A DNA stretch of 15,950 nt. Origin: CAZWSC01 sp964636385 (lineage in GTDB: Bacteria; Eisenbacteria; RBG-16-71-46; CAIMUX01). Position 1 is the first letter of the stretch; each line of letters starts with the position of its first letter. Position numbers and translations under genes: made by a program. Where the stretch lies: assembly GCA_964636385.1 (NCBI GenBank), contig CAZWSC010000069.1:1-15950 (forward strand), given 5' to 3'. This document shows, piece by piece, positions 12,555-15,950 of this stretch. Below the pieces are notes generated by a model. It was not told where the DNA came from. It saw only the letters and a program-made list of their open reading frames with translations, and did not search any database.

Positions 12555-14249
12555 TCAGTACGTGAAAGCACTTCCGCCGATGAACTCCCTGAGCACTGAG
12601 TTCTGCGGCACTTCTTCCGGGAAAAGCGGAACCAGGAGATGGAGGAATCTAAGGAGCCGGTAGGCCTCGCTCATCACCTCGGTCTCCTCAATGGGTACTT
12701 CCAGCAGGAATCGCTCGGCATAGTTGCGAAGCACCGCCGGTTCATAGACCAGGGCCGAGTTGAACATGCCATCCGCCTCTTCCTGAAAGGGGAATATGTA
12801 CCTGTCCTCGCCGGCACGAACGCTGGGCCACTGGCGCAGTGTCTCTGTTGCCGTATAACCCCGGTACAGACGGTCCCGGACGAGCCTGCGCAGCAGGCGC
12901 ACATCCGAGGTGAAGATCCTGCTGTGGTCGTCGATCGAGAGCAGTGTCAATGCCGACACGTAGAGCTTGTGCTTGAAGGCATGATCCACGCCGACTGTCA
13001 GGCGCTCATTAAGGCAGTGGATTCCTTCTACGATGAGGATCCTACCCTCGTCAAGATGCATCGGGACCGTCCGCTCTATCCTCTGTCCAAGTGTGAATGA
13101 GTATATCGGGGTGTCGACCTTCTCGCCTTGAACAAGGCGGCGGATCTGGTCGTTGAACAGGTCGAGATCCAAAGCCTCGATCGACTCAAAGTTGTACGTT
13201 CCATCGGCGTTCTTCGGCGTGTCGATACGGTTAATGTAGTAGTTGTCCATGCTGAGCGAGACAGGCCTCAGGCCCAGAACGCGCAACTGGGTTCCGAGGC
13301 GCTTGGTGAAGGTGGTCTTCCCGGATGCCGTTGGACCCGCCACAAGAACAAGCCTGACATCGGGCTGACGCCGCCTGATCTGGTCGGCAAGAACTACGAT
13401 CTTCCGCTCGTGGAAGCCCTCAGCAAGTCGGATGATGTCACCGACATTCCCCCGAATGACCGTTTCGTTCAACTGTCCGACGCTCTCCACTTCGAGTTCT
13501 TCATTCCAGGTCTTGGATTCCACGTAGATGTCGAACAGCTTGCTCATCTGCTTAGGCATTGGCCGCATCTGGAAGTCCCGGCCGGGGAATCGCAGTATCA
13601 TCCCGATGCCGTGGGGAACGAGGTCGAAGCGCTTCACCTGTCCCATGGATCTGCAAAGAGGACCCGTGACGAGGTCGCGGAACACACCGGCAGAACCCCA
13701 GCGGACCTCCGCCCGGCGTGTTGTCTCGAGCAGCTTCACCTTGTCCCAGGCTTTAACAGAACGGAAGTACTCAAGTGCCTCCTCGACGGCCACCCGCCTG
13801 ACTACTATGGGGCGGTTATCCGAGGCTATCTCCTGCATTCGTTTCTTCACATGCGACACCAGATCGGGAGCGACATCCGGCAGGTAGGCCCCATCCTTGC
13901 GCAGGTAGAAGAAGTAACCCCCGCCAAGAGCCTGCCCTACCACGGGGTTGAGCTGCGGGTCGACCTCCACGGCAGCTTCGCACAGCAACAGCGTGGCCGA
14001 ACGGCGGTAGATGCTGGCGCCGTCCTTCGATGCGTAGTCCACGGTGTCTGCCCGGCAGTCCGAGACAAGCTGGTGGTCGAGATCGCGCAGCCGGCCGTTC
14101 ACAACTACGCCAAGCGGCGCGAACCGGCCCGGATGGGGATGGCTCAGCAGGAGCTCCTCAACTGTCTTGCCCGGAACTGTGTGTATAGTTCTGCCGTTCA
14201 GGACAACCTTGATCTTCTGAGGGCCGTGGTCGGTCTGTTCTGCGGTCAT
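12555..14249 (-). CDS. TGS-domain nucleoside (uridine-type) kinase
   Basis: A 564-residue protein with a known fused layout. Residues about 11-75 are a TGS domain (KIKVVLNGRTIHTVPGKTVEELL). Residues about 80-290 resemble the second additional domain of threonyl-tRNA synthetase. Residues about 297-500 are a P-loop kinase of the uridine kinase/phosphoribulokinase family: Walker A GPTASGKTT (305-313), SLSMDNYY (331-338) with the substrate-side Asp, a lid-like TPIYSFTLGQR (380-390), and LIVEGIHCLNERL (405-417). This layout is usually annotated as nucleoside kinase and would phosphorylate uridine or a related nucleoside with a nucleoside triphosphate in the cytosol. The TGS part probably binds a nucleotide or RNA. 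No aminoacyl-tRNA synthetase catalytic core is present. The start at 14249 has GGGGA seven bases upstream. It lies 110 bases after the phosphofructokinase gene on the same strand, so co-transcription is likely. Confidence 0.88.
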   Translation of the reverse strand: MTAEQTDHGPQKIKVVLNGRTIHTVPGKTVEELLLSHPHPGRFAPLGVVVNGRLRDLDHQLVSDCRADTVDYASKDGASIYRRSATLLLCEAAVEVDPQLNPVVGQALGGGYFFYLRKDGAYLPDVAPDLVSHVKKRMQEIASDNRPIVVRRVAVEEALEYFRSVKAWDKVKLLETTRRAEVRWGSAGVFRDLVTGPLCRSMGQVKRFDLVPHGIGMILRFPGRDFQMRPMPKQMSKLFDIYVESKTWNEELEVESVGQLNETVIRGNVGDIIRLAEGFHERKIVVLADQIRRRQPDVRLVLVAGPTASGKTTFTKRLGTQLRVLGLRPVSLSMDNYYINRIDTPKNADGTYNFESIEALDLDLFNDQIRRLVQGEKVDTPIYSFTLGQRIERTVPMHLDEGRILIVEGIHCLNERLTVGVDHAFKHKLYVSALTLLSIDDHSRIFTSDVRLLRRLVRDRLYRGYTATETLRQWPSVRAGEDRYIFPFQEEADGMFNSALVYEPAVLRNYAERFLLEVPIEETEVMSEAYRLLRFLHLLVPLFPEEVPQNSVLREFIGGSAFTY

Positions 14250-14300
14250 AACGGTATCCCCATCTCCAGCAATGCCGAACTGCGCTGAAGGGCATCTCTG

Positions 14301-14341
14301 CCGCTGCAGCGGGCCGAGGCGGTCGCCACGCCGTTCGGCCC
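14301..14341 (-). other. Strong GC-rich hairpin in the PFK-kinase intergenic gap
   Basis: GGGCCGA (14311-14317) and TCGGCCC (14335-14341) pair perfectly, and GGCG (14318-14321) with CGCC (14329-14332) extends the stem. This gives eleven pairs with a two-base bulge and a seven-base loop. The palindrome CCGCTGCAGCGG (14301-14312) lies next to it. On the transcribed minus strand no U-run follows, so it is more likely an mRNA 3' end-protection or partial attenuation element between the two genes than a full terminator. Confidence 0.45.
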
Positions 14342-14359
14342 GGGATCGTACTGGAGGAA

Positions 14360-15544
14360 TCAGTACAGGAACATCGGCTTTCCCCGGACGCCACGAACGA
14401 TCGGCATGTACTGCTCCGAATCGTAGAACTCCCGTACATTCACCTGTCGCCGTCCGGTGGACGCGATCTCCACCGGCACCGTTGTGTAACGGCCGTCATG
14501 GATGGCTACCATCTGGCCGTGCTGGTGCCCGTCCAGGAGTTCGTAGGCCATGTTCCCGAAGTTGTATGCCACGAGACGGTCCAGCGAGTCCGGCGCCCCG
14601 CTGCGCATGAGGTAGGCGAGCCGCTGGGTCATGACGTTTCGTCCGGTAAGCCGCTTGATCTCCGCGCCCACCAGGTCGCCGATTCCGCCCAGCTTTCGGT
14701 GCCCGTAGGCGTCCTTCTCACCGGCCATCAGCATGTCTCCGCCGTCCATGCGGGCTCCTTCACTGATAACAAGCATGGCGTAGCCGCTCGGGTTCATCTC
14801 CTTGTCCCTGGTAAGCTTCTCCGAAAGCTTCTCCATGTTGAAGGGCACCTCTGCGATCACCGTGCGGTCCACACTGGAAAGGAATCCGCTGAAGAGGGCG
14901 GTTTCTCCGGAGTAGCGGCCGAAGACCTCCACCACGCCGATGCGCTCGTGTGATCCAACGGGAGTTCTCAGCTCGGTGATCAGATCGACGCACCGCGTGA
15001 TGGCGGTGGAGAACCCGATGCAGTAGTCAGTCCCCATGACATCGTTGTCCATTGTCTTGGGGATGGCGACGATGGGGAACCCCTCGCGGTTCAGACGTGC
15101 CGCGTATGAGAGCGTGTCGTCTCCTCCGATGGCCACGAGATGATCTATCTTCAGCCTTTCCAACGCCTTCAGTACATGGGGCGTGATGTCGAAGACCTCC
15201 ATCGGATCGCCTTCACTTCCGTCAGCGGGTCTATGGCTGTCCAGCAGATGAGGCGGCAGATCGCGGCGGCGGATCCGCGCAGGGTTGGTGCGAGAGGTGT
15301 GAAGGAATGTCCCACCGTGCCTGTCCACGGTGCGGACCTGAAGCTTGCCCAGGGGCATGAGCCAGTTCTTGAGACCTTCGGGGTTGTCGGGGTCAAGGTT
15401 GGCAACCCCCCTCCATCCGCGGCGAACCCCAACGACCTCGTGCCCATCGGAGAGAGCACGGTTGACGAATGCGCGTATGCACGAGTTCAGCCCCGGTACG
15501 TCCCCTCCTCCGGTCAGTACACCTATCTTCCACTTCCCTGGCAT
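14360..15544 (-). CDS. pfp: Phosphofructokinase, PPi-dependent type
   Basis: A 394-residue cytosolic enzyme of the PfkA superfamily that phosphorylates fructose 6-phosphate to the 1,6-bisphosphate. The order is correct: TGGGDVPGLN (11-20), GGDDT (140-144), PKTMDND (162-168) with the catalytic Asp166, GRYSG (209-213), SEGA (261-264) and a modified GMRSGAPDSLDR-type region (YLMRSGAPDSLDR, 311-323). Asp143 replaces the Gly104 of the E. coli ATP enzyme, and Lys163 replaces Gly124. This pair is the accepted mark of pyrophosphate as phosphoryl donor and makes the reaction reversible. The length fits the short (group III-like) subfamily, not the 550-residue plant type. The start at 15544 has GGAGG seven bases upstream. 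It is the first gene of the likely operon with the nucleoside kinase. Donor use is inferred from two residues only. Confidence 0.9.
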   Translation of the reverse strand: MPGKWKIGVLTGGGDVPGLNSCIRAFVNRALSDGHEVVGVRRGWRGVANLDPDNPEGLKNWLMPLGKLQVRTVDRHGGTFLHTSRTNPARIRRRDLPPHLLDSHRPADGSEGDPMEVFDITPHVLKALERLKIDHLVAIGGDDTLSYAARLNREGFPIVAIPKTMDNDVMGTDYCIGFSTAITRCVDLITELRTPVGSHERIGVVEVFGRYSGETALFSGFLSSVDRTVIAEVPFNMEKLSEKLTRDKEMNPSGYAMLVISEGARMDGGDMLMAGEKDAYGHRKLGGIGDLVGAEIKRLTGRNVMTQRLAYLMRSGAPDSLDRLVAYNFGNMAYELLDGHQHGQMVAIHDGRYTTVPVEIASTGRRQVNVREFYDSEQYMPIVRGVRGKPMFLY

Positions 15545-15627
15545 TCCTGATCCTCCCCCTCCATGCTCTGGATCCAGCGTGAGCCTGCTTGCGCTTGGTA
15601 TTCTTCGCTATCCCTGCACACTAGCAT
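15523..15627 (-). CDS. Possible 34-codon leader ORF overlapping the PFK start
   Basis: On the minus strand an ATG at 15627 is preceded by GGAGG with a seven-base spacer, as good a site as that of the PFK gene itself. It encodes MLVCRDSEEYQAQAGSRW and more, and stops 22 bases inside the PFK gene. Codon use is less GC3-biased than in the real genes. It could be a coupled leader or a chance ORF. Confidence 0.2.
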   Translation of the reverse strand: MLVCRDSEEYQAQAGSRWIQSMEGEDQECQGSGR

Positions 15628-15630
15628 GAT

Positions 15631-15640
15631 CGGACCTCCG
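15631..15640. repeat. CGGACCTCCG repeat, copy 1
   Basis: The ten-base CGGACCTCCG is a four-base inverted repeat (CGGA/TCCG) with a two-base centre. An identical copy lies at 15761-15770. It could be an operator half-pair upstream of the PFK gene. Confidence 0.3.
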
Positions 15641-15747
15641 GGTCAGACTCTGAAAGGGATACCTTCTGGACCCAGAACTGCATCTGTGGCCTGGGGAAGC
15701 TTCCACCGCGGGGGGGCTGAGCGGAATCCGAACCCCGCACTTCTCCC

Positions 15748-15765
15748 GTCCGGAACATGCCGGAC
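15748..15765. other. Perfect inverted repeat (GTCCGG-AACATG-CCGGAC)
   Basis: Six-base arms at 15748-15753 and 15760-15765 are separated by six bases. The right arm overlaps copy 2 of the CGGACCTCCG repeat. It is a candidate protein-binding site or RNA hairpin. Confidence 0.3.
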
Positions 15766-15770
15766 CTCCG
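15761..15770. repeat. CGGACCTCCG repeat, copy 2
   Basis: Identical to copy 1 (15631-15640), in the same orientation, exactly 130 bases away. On the minus strand both copies contain GGAGG, so part of the match could come from ribosome-binding-like sequence. Confidence 0.3.
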
Positions 15771-15879
15771 ATCACGCTGCCCTTATCTCATGCCACACCC
15801 TCCTCTCAGCCCGGATCGTCCGGCAGAAGCACTGACACAAAGCACCCGCCAGGACGTCATCCGACAGCCCCAACCCCCT

Positions 15880-15950
15880 TCACCTGGCATAGTTACACCG
15901 ATGCTCGACCAGATACCCCATGTTGCGCTCCACTGCCCTGGGGTCCGGCC
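15880..15950 (-). CDS. C-terminal end of an unidentified protein (partial)
   Basis: On the minus strand one frame stays open from the right edge to a TGA at 15880-15882. It encodes about 22 residues that end AVERNMGYLVEHRCNYAR. The codons are rich in third-position G/C, as in the neighbouring genes, and the text looks like a real charged C-terminus. It is too short to identify. It would lie on the same strand as the PFK gene, 335 bases upstream. Confidence 0.35.
   Translation of the reverse strand, partial: PDPRAVERNMGYLVEHRCNYAR

Larger units (their letters stand above)
15545..15879. other. Upstream region of the PFK gene (335 bases)
   Basis: This gap precedes the PFK-kinase unit. It contains two copies of CGGACCTCCG exactly 130 bases apart and a perfect stem-loop at 15748-15765, both listed separately. 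I did not find a convincing -35/-10 pair on the minus strand. Apart from the possible leader ORF at its left edge, no coding signal is seen. Confidence 0.4.

Noticed and set aside
13128..14288. 386-codon ORF on the plus strand opposite the nucleoside kinase gene
   Set aside because: The opposite strand encodes a full TGS-kinase with a Walker A motif. This frame has no recognisable domain.
1..15950. tRNA, rRNA, CRISPR, transposon or integration-site signatures
   Set aside because: No tRNA-like T-arm/CCA end, no regularly spaced repeats, no transposase or integrase text and no terminal inverted repeats were found on reading both strands by eye.

Overview
The window is GC-rich (around 60% by eye), densely coded bacterial chromosome with strong Shine-Dalgarno sites and a strong G/C bias at third codon positions. 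Several proteins carry signal peptides. One secreted protein ends in a FlgD-like/Por-type C-terminal module, and a divergent partial gene opens with the FTYQGRL start common in exported proteins of the FCB/PVC-type phyla. Together these suggest a Gram-negative anaerobe or facultative anaerobe from a little-cultured lineage such as Fermentibacteria, Eisenbacteria or their relatives. That placement is an inference. I see no rRNA, tRNA, CRISPR array, IS element or phage gene.

Layout. 1-132: 5' end of a secreted-protein gene on the minus strand. 471-3842: a large exported TPR-CHAT (caspase-like) protein. 3870-4760 (minus): an exported NlpC/P60-like (DUF1460-type) cysteine hydrolase. 4951-6351: a polytopic GT-C/Gpi18-like glycosyltransferase. 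6403-9135 (minus): a 910-residue protein made of two tandem tyrosine phenol-lyase/tryptophanase units. 9342-9740 (minus): a small conserved cytosolic protein. 10040-11044: a secreted repeat (propeller-like) protein with a C-terminal sorting-like module. 11430-12401: a GNAT acetyltransferase. 12555-14249 and 14360-15544 (both minus): a probable operon of a PPi-type phosphofructokinase followed by a TGS-domain nucleoside (uridine-type) kinase. 15880-15950 (minus): probably the last codons of another gene.

The genes do not form one obvious pathway. The clearest functional pair is the phosphofructokinase and nucleoside kinase unit, which is central sugar-phosphate and nucleotide metabolism. Four genes concern the cell surface or envelope (CHAT, NlpC/P60-like, GT-C and the propeller protein).

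The most unusual item is the double lyase. The N-terminal unit has lost the PLP lysine and most cofactor and substrate residues, but keeps the DEAY and YEG motifs that a neighbouring subunit contributes in tyrosine phenol-lyase. The C-terminal unit keeps the cofactor and substrate residues but has lost DEAY and YEG. The two units look like a covalently linked, complementary pseudoenzyme/enzyme pair that builds one composite active site.
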